Under the pieces are notes generated by a model. It saw only the letters and a list, made by a program, of their open reading frames with translations. It had not been told where the DNA came from and did not search any database. Positions 17,482 to 25,855 of a stretch of 64,000 nucleotides of DNA are shown piece by piece; the stretch's first letter is position 1, and each line of letters opens with the position of its first letter. Source of the stretch: Ascidiaceihabitans sp039975415 (GTDB lineage: Bacteria; Pseudomonadota; Alphaproteobacteria; Rhodobacterales; Rhodobacteraceae). The DNA lies in NCBI RefSeq assembly GCF_039975415.1, contig NZ_JBDWHD010000007.1; one strand, given 5' to 3'. Position numbers and translations under genes: made by a program.

Positions 17482-18569
17482 GTGGTTCGGGTGACGACAC
17501 AGACAAGTCATTTGATCCATCTGCAAAGAAGCTCGCGGATCAAAGAAAGAAGGGCGAAATTGCCCGATCCGCCGATTTGTTGACAGCATCTGCATACTTT
17601 GGGCTAATTCTGGCATTTTTGATCTCCGGGTCCTTCGTGGTTACCAAATTGGGGACTGTATTGTCTGTGCTGTTAGATCAGTCTTCAAATCTTTCGCAGT
17701 CTGTCTTTGCCGGGGCGTTTTCCCCTACGCTTGGTGGCGTCTTTTTCACTGTGTCGCTTGCCTTGATGCCGGTGTTCGGGTTCCCTTTCATTTCCGTATT
17801 AGCGGCTATTATTGCGCAAAACGGACTGGTTTTTGCACCCTCAAAGCTTGAGCCAAAACTTTCGAAAATTTCACCGATCTCAAACGCGAAAAATAAATTC
17901 GGCCGTAACGGATTGTTCGAGTTTGGGAAGAGTTTTACCAAGCTTGTTATTTACTCGACCTGCTTAGCTGTTTTTCTAAAATCGCGGATATTAGAGATTG
18001 TGTCCTCCGCACAAAGCGAACCGAACGTTATTGTAAGCCTTCTTGGTGAATTGTGCATAACCTTTTTGATACTGGTTGTTCTCATCTCCGCAGCGATCGG
18101 TGGGGTAGATGCTTTGTGGCAGCACGCTGAACACATCAGGAAAAACCGAATGTCACACAAAGAATTGATGGATGAAGCAAAGGAATCCGAAGGAGACCCA
18201 CATTTGAAAGCGGAGCGAAGACAACGTGCGCAATCGGCTGCGATGTCTCAGATGATGGGCGATGTGCCCGACGCTGATGTGATCATTGTGAACCCTACAC
18301 ACTATGCGGTTGCCCTTAAGTGGTCTCGCGCAGCAGGAAGTGCCCCAAATTGTGTTGCAAAAGGCATCGATGATGTTGCCTTACGGATAAGGGAAGTGGC
18401 CGTAGAAGCCGGCGTTCCCATCCACAGCGATCCGCCAACGGCACGGGCGTTGCATGCGGTTACGGAGATCGGTGAAGAAATTTCTCCTGAACATTACCAG
18501 GCAGTTGCAGCAGCAGTACGGTTTGCGGAAGAAACAAGAAAACGGGCGAAGCGGAATATTTGGTCATGA
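17478..18569 (+). CDS. flhB: Flagellar export switch protein FlhB
   Basis: The gate component that switches export from rod/hook to filament substrates through self-cleavage. The 363 residues contain the N-terminal DPSAKKLADQRKKGEIARS, four membrane segments (residues 30-210), a cytoplasmic linker, and the autocleavage site NPTH within IIVNPTHYAVAL near residue 270. The substrate-specificity domain follows. The intact NPTH indicates a working switch, which would act with FliK at 28011. The gene overlaps the next, FliJ-like, gene by four bases. Confidence 0.97.
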   Translation: MSGSGDDTDKSFDPSAKKLADQRKKGEIARSADLLTASAYFGLILAFLISGSFVVTKLGTVLSVLLDQSSNLSQSVFAGAFSPTLGGVFFTVSLALMPVFGFPFISVLAAIIAQNGLVFAPSKLEPKLSKISPISNAKNKFGRNGLFEFGKSFTKLVIYSTCLAVFLKSRILEIVSSAQSEPNVIVSLLGELCITFLILVVLISAAIGGVDALWQHAEHIRKNRMSHKELMDEAKESEGDPHLKAERRQRAQSAAMSQMMGDVPDADVIIVNPTHYAVALKWSRAAGSAPNCVAKGIDDVALRIREVAVEAGVPIHSDPPTARALHAVTEIGEEISPEHYQAVAAAVRFAEETRKRAKRNIWS

Positions 18570-18973
18570 AAAACTTAGAAGATTTGAACGTATTGACTCA
18601 AATGAAGTACCAAAAGGAACAGCAGGTTTTGCAAGTGTTCTTGAAAAGGGAAGAAAAACTACGAGAGGATCTTGCTGAGTTGAGGCAGCAGGAAGAAGAT
18701 GGGCGTTCATTAGGTTTTGATGATGCTAGTGCCTCAAAGACATTGGGATCAGATGTTCTTTGGGCGAAGTGGCTGTCCAAAGCGCGAAGCGCACTAAATT
18801 ACGAGCTCGCGCAAGTTATGGTGCAAAAAGAAGCCCAGCTTCAACGTGTACGTCACGCTTATGGAAAGGTTCTCGTGAGCGATACGCTTTCAGCAAGCCA
18901 CAAAGCGCAAGTATCCTCCAAACGACAAAAACGCAATTTGGAGAACGTACTAGAACATTTCAAACTTCGTTAG
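18566..18973 (+). CDS. FliJ-like coiled-coil protein
   Basis: A 135-residue, highly charged, nearly all-helical protein, with heptad-like stretches such as QMKYQKEQQVLQVFLKREE and LRQQEEDGRSL and a basic C-terminus (KRQKRNLENVLEHFKL). It overlaps flhB by four bases (ATGA), and ATG at 18566 is chosen over TTG at 18560 for that reason. Size, composition and place fit a FliJ-type escort of the export ATPase, but FliJ proteins are recognised poorly by sequence, so this is a contextual call. It converges on the second FliL gene with two bases between stops. Confidence 0.75.
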   Translation: MKNLEDLNVLTQMKYQKEQQVLQVFLKREEKLREDLAELRQQEEDGRSLGFDDASASKTLGSDVLWAKWLSKARSALNYELAQVMVQKEAQLQRVRHAYGKVLVSDTLSASHKAQVSSKRQKRNLENVLEHFKLR

Positions 18974-18975
18974 AT

Positions 18976-19467
18976 CTAGTAATCTTGTCGGGCAATTTCT
19001 TGAATCAATACGTCTGTCACGGTGTCGCCCATGTCTTTACGTGCGATCTCTACCAATGCCTGCCGAAGTATGGCTAGATTGCGTGCGCTGGTGAATTCAC
19101 CATCAAACCCACCAATGTGCGCATGATCGAACAGAACTTGCAGAAATGAGTCACGCAGCTTTGGCTCTCTCAAAAACACGGCGTCTTTTTGTCCTGCTTC
19201 GACTTCGATACTCAGGGACATAACAACCATTGCGTTAACCCGTTCGTCATTGACGATAGGGACAACAAACTGGTTGTTTAGTTTTACGTATTCACTGGTT
19301 GGTGGTTCTTCGCTTTCGCTTTCGCTATCAAGTTCCTTTTGCTTTTCGGCATGAATCTGTGCTTCTTCCTCAGTCATTTCCGGAGGTGGCGGACGCAAAA
19401 AAACACCGGCGCCGACACCAGCGCCGGATCCAACAAGTAGCAAAATGAGAGGGAGTAGTTTTTTCAT
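18976..19467 (-). CDS. Second FliL-like flagellar basal body protein
   Basis: A 163-residue protein with an N-terminal membrane anchor (MKKLLPLILLLVGSGAGVGAG), a long acidic linker (about residues 28-55, Glu/Ser-rich) and a FliL-type periplasmic domain: YVKLNNQFVVPIVNDE, VMVMSL-like strand and the C-terminal DTVTDVLIQEIARQDY. It differs from the FliL at 9975, which has its acidic stretch before the membrane helix. It is the last gene of the leftward flgB-to-flgH series, 12 bases after flgH. Whether both FliL proteins serve the same motor is unknown. Confidence 0.85.
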   Translation of the reverse strand: MKKLLPLILLLVGSGAGVGAGVFLRPPPPEMTEEEAQIHAEKQKELDSESESEEPPTSEYVKLNNQFVVPIVNDERVNAMVVMSLSIEVEAGQKDAVFLREPKLRDSFLQVLFDHAHIGGFDGEFTSARNLAILRQALVEIARKDMGDTVTDVLIQEIARQDY

Positions 19468-19479
19468 GATGTCACTTCC

Positions 19480-20211
19480 TTAAAATGGGAGAATTCGGTC
19501 GAGAATTTGCTGACCAATTCGTGGTTGCTGAACATCTGTAATCTGACCGCGCCCACCGTATGAGACTCTTGCAGAAGCGATTTTATCATAGGTGATTTCA
19601 TTTTGCCGTGAGATATCTTCCGGACGCACGTAACCTGTCACCAGAAGCTCACGAAGTTCAAAGTTGACGCGCAATTCTTGTGAGCCCGAGATAGCCAATA
19701 CACCGTTGGGCAATACATCGACGATGGTTGCTGCGACACGAAGCGTAAGTTTCTCTTTACGTTTTACGGACCCGTCTCCGGAAGATGTACTGCTTGAGTT
19801 AACGGAGACCAATTCCGAGGAAGATGCCCCGTCGGGCAGTTTTTCGTCTAGTCGTTGAGGTAATCCACCCAGCTGTGGGATTCCCAATGTTTCGCCTCCG
19901 GATCGTGATCTAGCTGTGGCGTTTGATATTTCGGCCTTTTCGTCAATTTCTATCACAACCGTCATAATGTCGCCCCGCTGTACGGCACGTCTGTCACCCA
20001 AAAGAGATTGCCTTGTTCCGCTCCAAAGAGATGCTTGATCTTGTGGTCGCTGCGCTTCAAGACGCACGGGCAAGCCTTGTGAGATCATTGCGGAATGCTC
20101 CGCGCTGTCCGTTGGCTTGGAAAACGACGGAGCTTTGCCGAGATGATCGCTACCGCCACATGCGCTGATGAGGAAACTTAGACCGACAAAGCCGATTGTG
20201 TGTTTTTGCAT
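19480..20211 (-). CDS. flgH: Flagellar L-ring protein FlgH
   Basis: The outer-membrane L ring lipoprotein. The signal peptide ends in the lipobox-like LISACGG (Cys about residue 18). Conserved parts are SLWSGTRQSLLGDRRAVQRGDIMTVVI, LRVAATIVDVLPNGVLAISGSQE and the C-terminal YGGRGQITDVQQPRIGQQILD. Length 243 is normal. The partner P-ring gene flgI is not in the window. It lies between flgA and the second fliL gene in one leftward unit. Confidence 0.97.
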   Translation of the reverse strand: MQKHTIGFVGLSFLISACGGSDHLGKAPSFSKPTDSAEHSAMISQGLPVRLEAQRPQDQASLWSGTRQSLLGDRRAVQRGDIMTVVIEIDEKAEISNATARSRSGGETLGIPQLGGLPQRLDEKLPDGASSSELVSVNSSSTSSGDGSVKRKEKLTLRVAATIVDVLPNGVLAISGSQELRVNFELRELLVTGYVRPEDISRQNEITYDKIASARVSYGGRGQITDVQQPRIGQQILDRILPF

Positions 20212-20222
20212 TTTATACCTTC

Positions 20223-20645
20223 CTAGCGGGATACTTTTATCGTTCCATCAGGTTGAACATATCCAAAAATGGTTGCACGGGATGACAGGTTCATAATCCG
20301 CACCCTGTCTCCTACCCCACCTCGGTCCAAGGATCGGCCCTCAGTGGAGATTGCCAATTTTGCACCAACATATCGAAGCGAAACGATCTGGTTTCGTTCA
20401 ACTAAGGCAGGTGGTCCGACGTGGTCGAAGTGAATTGGGCGATTCGGGTAAAGCGCCACGCGAGCTTCTTGCCCGACAACATCAGCGGCATACGAAAAGC
20501 TGTCTGCACGATCTCCTGGCAAAACGCCCAAATCCGACGCCACGATCACCGTTCCGGGCCGAATTGTGCGAGTGGTCACCAGGATGTCGGCCATGGCCTG
20601 ATACCCTGAGAAAACTAATGCTGTTGCGCAAACCCATTTCATCAT
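20223..20645 (-). CDS. flgA: Flagellar P-ring assembly chaperone FlgA
   Basis: A short FlgA of 140 residues: signal peptide (residues 1-19, ending AMAD) and a SAF domain with the typical TIRPGTVIVASDLGVLPGD, QEARVALYPNRPI and the C-terminal IFGYVQPDGTIKV. Many FlgA proteins exceed 200 residues because of an extra N-terminal domain; the short form is common in alphaproteobacteria. It helps FlgI form the periplasmic ring. Its start overlaps the flgG stop (ATGA), showing coupling with the rod genes. Confidence 0.93.
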   Translation of the reverse strand: MMKWVCATALVFSGYQAMADILVTTRTIRPGTVIVASDLGVLPGDRADSFSYAADVVGQEARVALYPNRPIHFDHVGPPALVERNQIVSLRYVGAKLAISTEGRSLDRGGVGDRVRIMNLSSRATIFGYVQPDGTIKVSR

Positions 20646-21427
20646 CGGATTTGCGTCGTTGCGCCCATCATCTGATCCGCTGCAGAAATGACTTTGGCAT
20701 TCATTTCATAGCCCCTTTGGGCTTCGATCAGTTCGGTGACCTCGCGAACGGCATCGACCGAGCTGTCTTCAAGAAACCCTTGACGCAAGGTCCCCAAGCC
20801 GTCGGTTCCCGGGGTTGAGTTGACAGGTGCTCCTGAAGCTTCTGTTTCAGAAAACAGGTTTCCACCCAAAGCTTCCAATCCTTTTGGATTCGAAAACCCG
20901 GTTAAGGTAAATTGCCCTAAAAGCTGCGCAGCAGTTGCGTCTGCAAAGTATGCGTAAACTTCACCGTCAGCGTTGATCGAAATGCTGCGCGCGTCTTCAG
21001 GAATGACAATATCCGGGGTGACGGGAAAGCCGTCAGATGTCACAATTAGACCGTCACCGGTTCGTTTTAAGCCACCATCACGGGTGTAAGCCGAAGCGCC
21101 GGATGGAAGTGTCACCTCCAGGTATCCGTTTCCTTCAATCGCAACATCCAAGTCACCGCCGGTAGCAGACAAAGATCCCTGAGCAAGTTGCATTGAAACC
21201 GCAGCGGGCCGCACACCTAGACCCAACTGCACGCCGGTCGGAAGAACGGTCCCATCTGATGCGTTTACAGCCCCTGCGCGTGCCATCTGTTCATAGTGCA
21301 GGTCAGCAAACTCTGCGCGACGGGCATTGTAGCCGGTCGTGCTCATGTTCGCGAGGTTGTTGGAAATGGTTTCCACACGCATTTGCTGAGCGGCCATTCC
21401 GGTTGCGGCAATTTGTAAAGCGCGCAT
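20642..21427 (-). CDS. flgG: Flagellar distal rod protein FlgG
   Basis: The main component of the distal rod. The 261 residues open MRALQIAATGMAAQQMRVET and include the family motif ISNNLANMSTTGYNARRAEF, the central NGYLEVTLPSGASAYTRDG and the C-terminal TELIEAQRGYEMNAKVISAAD. The length of about 260 agrees with FlgG. AAGGAG precedes the ATG. flgF lies 9 bases upstream and flgA overlaps downstream. Confidence 0.97.
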   Translation of the reverse strand: MRALQIAATGMAAQQMRVETISNNLANMSTTGYNARRAEFADLHYEQMARAGAVNASDGTVLPTGVQLGLGVRPAAVSMQLAQGSLSATGGDLDVAIEGNGYLEVTLPSGASAYTRDGGLKRTGDGLIVTSDGFPVTPDIVIPEDARSISINADGEVYAYFADATAAQLLGQFTLTGFSNPKGLEALGGNLFSETEASGAPVNSTPGTDGLGTLRQGFLEDSSVDAVREVTELIEAQRGYEMNAKVISAADQMMGATTQIR

Positions 21428-21436
21428 GATTTCTCC

Positions 21437-22153
21437 TTAAGATTTTGTCAGTGATTCAATGGCTTGACGCACCCGTTCGTCTTCGCTTTCCAAGAAGTTT
21501 TGACCCATTTCATATGCCCGCTGCACTTCGATCATCCGGGCGAGCTGTGTCAGGGGTTGAACGTTGGATCCTTCCACAAACCCTTGCAGGACGCGGGCGT
21601 CCACGGCAGGCTCGAACCCTGCATCGGCCCGAAACATTACGCCGTCCTCGCGCACCATGTCGTTTGGTGCATTGGGTGACACGACACCCAATTGGCCAAT
21701 CAGAGTGCCGTCTGCACTTAGGGTTCCATCATTGGATACAGAAATGGATCGCGCACCAGGGGGTACGAAGACAGGTGCCCCCCCCGCGTCCAAAACTCGA
21801 AATCCATCGTATGTAACGAGATCGCCAGCAGCGTTTGGTGAAAACGCACCTGACCGTGTTAGCCGTTCGCCCAAGGGGGTTTCGATCAGAAAATAACCAT
21901 CCCCTTCAATTGCGAAATCAAAAGTACCGCCACTTGGCGTCAGCGCACCTTGCAGAAAAGACGTTTCCCGAACATTGCCTTGTCCCATCGACAATGATGG
22001 GCCGTTCTCAACACCTTGCACATATTCAGAGAAAATAATGCCTTCCTGCCGAAAACCGGTTGTTGCCGAATTGGCAATATTGTTTGCTATGACTTGCATC
22101 TCACGGGAAAGGCCGGATTGCCGAGTTATGATCGTATACCCTGTATTGTCCAA
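21437..22153 (-). CDS. flgF: Flagellar proximal rod protein FlgF
   Basis: A rod protein of the flagellar basal body rod/hook family, 238 residues. Marks are QVIANNIANSATTGFRQEG, GDGYFLIETPLGERLTRSGAF and the C-terminal QLARMIEVQRAYEMGQNFLE. The start is TTG at 22153, supported by AGGAGG five bases before it, inside the end of fliQ. It is followed closely by flgG. Confidence 0.95.
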   Translation of the reverse strand: MDNTGYTIITRQSGLSREMQVIANNIANSATTGFRQEGIIFSEYVQGVENGPSLSMGQGNVRETSFLQGALTPSGGTFDFAIEGDGYFLIETPLGERLTRSGAFSPNAAGDLVTYDGFRVLDAGGAPVFVPPGARSISVSNDGTLSADGTLIGQLGVVSPNAPNDMVREDGVMFRADAGFEPAVDARVLQGFVEGSNVQPLTQLARMIEVQRAYEMGQNFLESEDERVRQAIESLTKS

Positions 22154-22154
22154 T

Positions 22155-22424
22155 CTAACCTCCTATAATTAAAGGAATTATTCTATCTTGAAAGAAGGCG
22201 ACCAAAGTTTCGGTCATGAAGCCCATGGACATCCAAAAAACGATGACAATCGCTGCAAGTTTAGGAACGAAAGTTAAGGTCATTTCCTGAATGGAAGTAA
22301 GCGCTTGAACCAGGCCGATGGATACACCGGCCAGCAGAGCGACAGTGAGGATTGGAATTGAAACAAGAACTGCAATCCACAACCCTGCTCTCATTGTGTC
22401 GTAAAAGATGATTTCGGTAATCAT
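22155..22424 (-). CDS. fliQ: Flagellar export gate protein FliQ
   Basis: An 89-residue protein with two membrane helices (about residues 15-40 and 50-75), the standard FliQ layout. VSIGLVQALTSIQEMTLTFVPKL is the family signature. Four FliQ copies join FliP and FliR in the gate. It overlaps the fliE stop by one base. The position of fliQ among rod genes, away from fliP and fliR, is typical of this bacterial family. Confidence 0.95.
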   Translation of the reverse strand: MITEIIFYDTMRAGLWIAVLVSIPILTVALLAGVSIGLVQALTSIQEMTLTFVPKLAAIVIVFWMSMGFMTETLVAFFQDRIIPLIIGG

Positions 22425-22711
22425 CAGACAGGCATTCTCAAAATTTCTTGATATGCCTCGACGACTTTGTTGCGGACGGTCACTGCTGCTTCTACAGCAA
22501 GCTCTGTTTGCGCCAAGGCTTGCACCAGCGCATGCGGGTCAGCGTCACCGATCATTGCCTGCTTAGCAGCTGCTTCGCTGTTCGCGAGTGTTTGTGCAAA
22601 ATCTATTGCGACCTTGCCTAAACTTGTTTCTGACGCGCCTTTTGGATCGGGTTGAGTGGCAGGTTTCGACGCGGCGTACTTTTGTACAGCTGAAATTAAG
22701 TTCATATCCAT
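22424..22711 (-). CDS. fliE: Flagellar hook-basal body complex protein FliE
   Basis: A 95-residue adaptor that joins the MS ring to the rod and is among the first proteins exported. The C-terminal half carries the FliE pattern: DPHALVQALAQTELAVEAAVTVRNKVVEAYQEILRMPV is continuous with the family, ending in the usual RMPV/MPI. It follows flgC by 24 bases and overlaps fliQ. Confidence 0.94.
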   Translation of the reverse strand: MDMNLISAVQKYAASKPATQPDPKGASETSLGKVAIDFAQTLANSEAAAKQAMIGDADPHALVQALAQTELAVEAAVTVRNKVVEAYQEILRMPV

Positions 22712-22735
22712 TCTGGATCTCCTTGATTTAGATAA

Positions 22736-23128
22736 TTATCGACGTAGCAAGTCCATCAAGCCTGAAGACATCTTTCGTGTTTGCTCGAACATTTTCAGAT
22801 TAGCTTCGTAGCTGCGTTGGGCTTCGCGGGCATCAGCCAATTCAATCAGCAGATTGACGTTTGATCCGTCAAAATGTCCGGTGTCGTCAGCCAATGGGTG
22901 AGATGGATCGTAAATACGTTCCAGTTCGGTACGATCCAAGTTAACTTTGCCCGTTGAAACACTTGCGACATCGCTTCGTGTCCCAAATTCTGATTCAAAT
23001 TGTACGGTTTTGCGCCGATATCCCGGAGTGTCAGCATTTGAAATGTTTTCAGACAAATGGCGTAAACGCATAGCTTGAGCTTTTAACCCACTGGTTGCCA
23101 CGGTGAGTGATTTTGAAAAATCGGTCAT
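22736..23128 (-). CDS. flgC: Flagellar proximal rod protein FlgC
   Basis: A 130-residue rod protein. It has the family opening with MRLRHLSENISNADTPGYRRK, the VNLLIELADAREAQRSYEAN segment, and a C-terminus for coiled-coil packing. It begins directly after the flgB stop, so the two are surely co-translated. Confidence 0.95.
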   Translation of the reverse strand: MTDFSKSLTVATSGLKAQAMRLRHLSENISNADTPGYRRKTVQFESEFGTRSDVASVSTGKVNLDRTELERIYDPSHPLADDTGHFDGSNVNLLIELADAREAQRSYEANLKMFEQTRKMSSGLMDLLRR

Positions 23129-23515
23129 TTATCGACGTCCCAATGATTTGTGCAGAATGTTCAAGGACGATTTGTATATGGCCAACGCCCTATTGTGTTG
23201 GCGCGAAACCTCTGTGGCCTTCAGCATTTCTGTTTCAATGGACACACTATTGCCATCAGGAGAAGCTATAGATTTTTCTTCAAAGGCGTTCAGTGCAATC
23301 CCGGAGTGAGTCCCATGCAGGTGTTTGTCGCGAGTCGCTTTTTGCAAACCAGTCTGGTTTTCACCTGTATATGAGCTTTTAAAATCGGGCAGATCCAGGG
23401 ACTTAAACCCGGGCGTGTCTGCGTTTGCGACATTCTGTGAAATGATGGCTTGTCTTTGACCGGCATGGCTTGCCATCGCATGCGCAATTTTAAAAACATC
23501 CAGATTTTCAAACAT
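23129..23515 (-). CDS. flgB: Flagellar proximal rod protein FlgB
   Basis: A 128-residue rod protein with QAIISQNVANADTPGFKSLD and the C-terminal ATEVSRQHNRALAIYKSSLNI. The frame is open to 23752, but that would overlap fliI on the other strand; ATG at 23515 has GGAG at the right distance and matches the family start (MFENLDVFKIA). It leads the leftward rod unit and is divergent from fliI. Confidence 0.94.
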   Translation of the reverse strand: MFENLDVFKIAHAMASHAGQRQAIISQNVANADTPGFKSLDLPDFKSSYTGENQTGLQKATRDKHLHGTHSGIALNAFEEKSIASPDGNSVSIETEMLKATEVSRQHNRALAIYKSSLNILHKSLGRR

Positions 23516-23597
23516 CAGGGCTTCTCCCTTGTGAAATTTCAACCAAGGCTTAACCCTGATTCCTTTAGAAACAGTGAGCGAAGTCCGGAGGATTTTC

Positions 23598-24950
23598 ATG
23601 AACAACGAAAAAAATGTAAGCGCCCTTCGTGGGCAATTGGCGAAAATCAGCGCTATTAGAACTGTGGGTCGAGTTGACGCAGTCGAAGGGGGCGTAGTTG
23701 TCGTCTCGGGATTAGAGAGCGACGCGCGCATCGGCGATCGTGTTACAATCATTCGTCATGACGAAGCCTCTTTGTCAGGAGAGGTCGTTCAGCTGTCTTC
23801 AAATCTTGTTACCGTTTTGCCTGACGGGCCTGTGGAAGGCGTGGCGCTTGGCAATAAAGCTATGGTTCATGGCGCCGCTACCATTTCACCTTGCAATGAT
23901 TGGATTGGGCGCATTGTTGACCCAGACGGACGTCCGCTTGATAATTTGCCTTTACCAGAAGGCGGAGTGCCGTCGCCATTGAAAGCGCCTCCGCCAGCCG
24001 CCGGACAACGGCGTCCTATGGGCGAAAGGCTGGCTACTGGTTTGGCTGTGTTTGATACAATGCTGCCGATCGTCCGCGGTCAGCGCATTGGTCTTTTTGC
24101 TGGATCGGGTGTCGGGAAGTCTAGTTTGTTGGGCAGTTTGGCGCAGAACATGGAAGCCGATGTTGTCGTAGTGGCTATGATTGGGGAACGCGGCCGTGAA
24201 GTGCGCCATTTTGTCGAGACAGTTTTGGGCTCGGAGGGTTTAGCTCGCTCGGTCATCGTCGCCGCCACCTCAGATCAATCTCCTTTGTTGAGGCGGCGTT
24301 GCGCTTGGTCAGCGATGGCCGTTGCAGAATATTTCCGTGATCAAGGTAAGTCAGTTTTGTTCTTAGCGGATTCGATTACTCGCTTTGCTGAGGCACATAG
24401 AGAAGTCGCTGTCGCGGCTGGTGAGGCCCCGGTTTTGCGGGGCTATCCGCCCTCAACATCACATATGATTATGTCTCTTTGTGAAAGATCTGGAACAGGA
24501 GGACCGGCGCAAGGCGACATTACAGCGGTGTTTAGCGTTTTGGTGGCTGGATCAGACATGGATGAGCCAATCGCAGACATACTACGCGGAGTGTTGGACG
24601 GACACGTGGTTTTAGACAGAGCGATTGCGGAGCGAGGGAGGTACCCAGCTGTGGATGTCCTGCGATCTGTGTCTAGGAGCTTGCCAGCAGCTGCGACTGA
24701 TCAAGAAAACAACTTACTAGGACGAACCCGCCGAATTTTGGGAACTTATGCAAAAAATGAAATGATGATAAGTTCCGGCTTGTACGCTCATGGAGCGGAT
24801 CCGGAGATTGATGCAGCGATACAAGCATGGCCAGATCTGGACGAATTTTTAGCTTCAAGTACTCCAAAAGGGGTAAGGAACGGCTTCGATCAGCTCGGTC
24901 TGATTTTGCGTAGAGTCAAGACAGTACCTCGGCCGACAACACATGCATGA
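23598..24950 (+). CDS. fliI: Flagellum-specific export ATPase FliI
   Basis: The hexameric F1-like ATPase that powers and orders export, regulated by FliH. The 450 residues include Walker A FAGSGVGKSSLLG near residue 170, the DSITRFAEAHREVA stretch, YPPSTSHMIMSLCERSGTG and RGRYPAVDVLRSVSR. ATG at 23598 is preferred over GTG at 23574 because GGAGG stands six bases before it. It is the only rightward gene here, between divergent flgB and convergent flbT. Confidence 0.97.
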   Translation: MNNEKNVSALRGQLAKISAIRTVGRVDAVEGGVVVVSGLESDARIGDRVTIIRHDEASLSGEVVQLSSNLVTVLPDGPVEGVALGNKAMVHGAATISPCNDWIGRIVDPDGRPLDNLPLPEGGVPSPLKAPPPAAGQRRPMGERLATGLAVFDTMLPIVRGQRIGLFAGSGVGKSSLLGSLAQNMEADVVVVAMIGERGREVRHFVETVLGSEGLARSVIVAATSDQSPLLRRRCAWSAMAVAEYFRDQGKSVLFLADSITRFAEAHREVAVAAGEAPVLRGYPPSTSHMIMSLCERSGTGGPAQGDITAVFSVLVAGSDMDEPIADILRGVLDGHVVLDRAIAERGRYPAVDVLRSVSRSLPAAATDQENNLLGRTRRILGTYAKNEMMISSGLYAHGADPEIDAAIQAWPDLDEFLASSTPKGVRNGFDQLGLILRRVKTVPRPTTHA

Positions 24951-24972
24951 GTGCACTCGCATTCAATTTATT

Positions 24973-24988
24973 TGAAAGTAGACTTTCA
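24973..24988. terminator. Small inverted repeat between fliI and flbT
   Basis: TGAAAGT and ACTTTCA are perfect arms separated by AG. The element lies between two convergent genes and could stop transcription weakly on both sides; there is no long T tract. A related sequence occurs at 27911-27927. Confidence 0.3.
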
Positions 24989-25003
24989 GTTAACCGCCGA
25001 TCA

Positions 25004-25405
25004 TCAATTTCTCGTCGCTAAAAGCCTGTCTTCTCTTGGAATGAGAGTGCGCAGTGCTTTAAGGCATTTGTAGTGATCGCCTTGGACCAAAGCATCAGAT
25101 GCCATATCCAAGTGCTTCCTGCTGTCTGTGTCCACAAACACTTGGCTTAGTTCTTCGATATGACGCAGCAAGGGTAGGTGAGCGTCATCAGTAGTCGTAT
25201 CGCCAGTCAAAACCAGTTGTACGGCATAACAAACTCTTCTCACTGGCGTTTTTGCATCTTCTGGATGAATTGCATCCCTAAGCCGAAGTATGTTCGCATC
25301 TGGAGACATAATTGCCAACCGGCTACGGCGATCACCATTTTCAATTACAGCCCCATTTATGAGAATACGCTCTTTTGGGCTCAGTTTTAAAATTAATCCA
25401 CTCAT
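25004..25405 (-). CDS. flbT: Flagellin mRNA regulator FlbT
   Basis: A 133-residue protein that, in Caulobacter, binds the flagellin mRNA leader and lowers its stability until the hook is complete. It opens MSGLILKLSPKERILINGAVIENGDRR, typical of FlbT, with LRLRDAIHPEDAKTPVRRVCYAVQLVLTG in the centre. It overlaps flaF by four bases and lies downstream of flagellin. Its likely target, the flagellin 5' leader, is at 27062 onward. Confidence 0.95.
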   Translation of the reverse strand: MSGLILKLSPKERILINGAVIENGDRRSRLAIMSPDANILRLRDAIHPEDAKTPVRRVCYAVQLVLTGDTTTDDAHLPLLRHIEELSQVFVDTDSRKHLDMASDALVQGDHYKCLKALRTLIPREDRLLATRN

Positions 25406-25779
25406 TTTGAAGCGCCCTTATTTTTAAGCCCTCTGATTACGGCCATGTTTATTTCCAACAACGGCATAACAGACGCTTTTTCCCGCAAAATTTTGGTCGT
25501 ATGCTGTGCCGTAAACTCTGATAGATAAAAGACGCGAGCCCGTAACTCTTGAGGTAAGCTATTGTCAGCATCGGACACATCGATGGCCAGAGTATTCCAA
25601 AGCCGCCGATTGTCATGCAATGCTTCTGCATATTTTGAAAAATCAGTTTTGGCCTTTTGTGCAGTTGCACGTAATCTATGGGTCACTTTTACAATAACAT
25701 CGTATTCTGCTCTGCGGTCAGTCTGGGTGGTAGCCGCATGTTGGGCATAGCCATTTTTTGCTTTTGAGAATGCGTTCAC
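25402..25779 (-). CDS. flaF: Flagellin synthesis regulator FlaF
   Basis: A 125-residue helical protein, with YAQHAATTQTDRRAEYDVIVKVTHRL at the N-terminus, NRRLWNTLAIDVSD in the middle and LPQELRARVFYLSEFTAQHT following, all typical of FlaF. In alphaproteobacteria FlaF is needed for flagellin synthesis or secretion and works against FlbT. It overlaps flbT by four bases. Confidence 0.95.
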   Translation of the reverse strand: MNAFSKAKNGYAQHAATTQTDRRAEYDVIVKVTHRLRATAQKAKTDFSKYAEALHDNRRLWNTLAIDVSDADNSLPQELRARVFYLSEFTAQHTTKILREKASVMPLLEINMAVIRGLKNKGASK

Positions 25780-25823
25780 ATTACAGCTTTCAAATTAAGT
25801 TGAAGTCATGAGTATAGAAAGCC

Positions 25824-25845
25824 CGGGGCGCATTTCTGCGCCCCG
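25824..25845 (-). terminator. GC-rich hairpin after the flagellin gene
   Basis: CGGGGCGCA and TGCGCCCCG make a nine-base-pair stem with a four-base loop about 10 bases past the flagellin stop. The following minus-strand sequence GGCTTTCTA has few T residues, so read-through into flaF-flbT is possible. Confidence 0.6.
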
Positions 25846-25855
25846 AATCGTTAAC

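Noticed and set aside
23516..23752. N-terminal extension of flgB
   Set aside because: It would overlap the start of fliI on the other strand, and ATG at 23515 has a good ribosome site and the family start.
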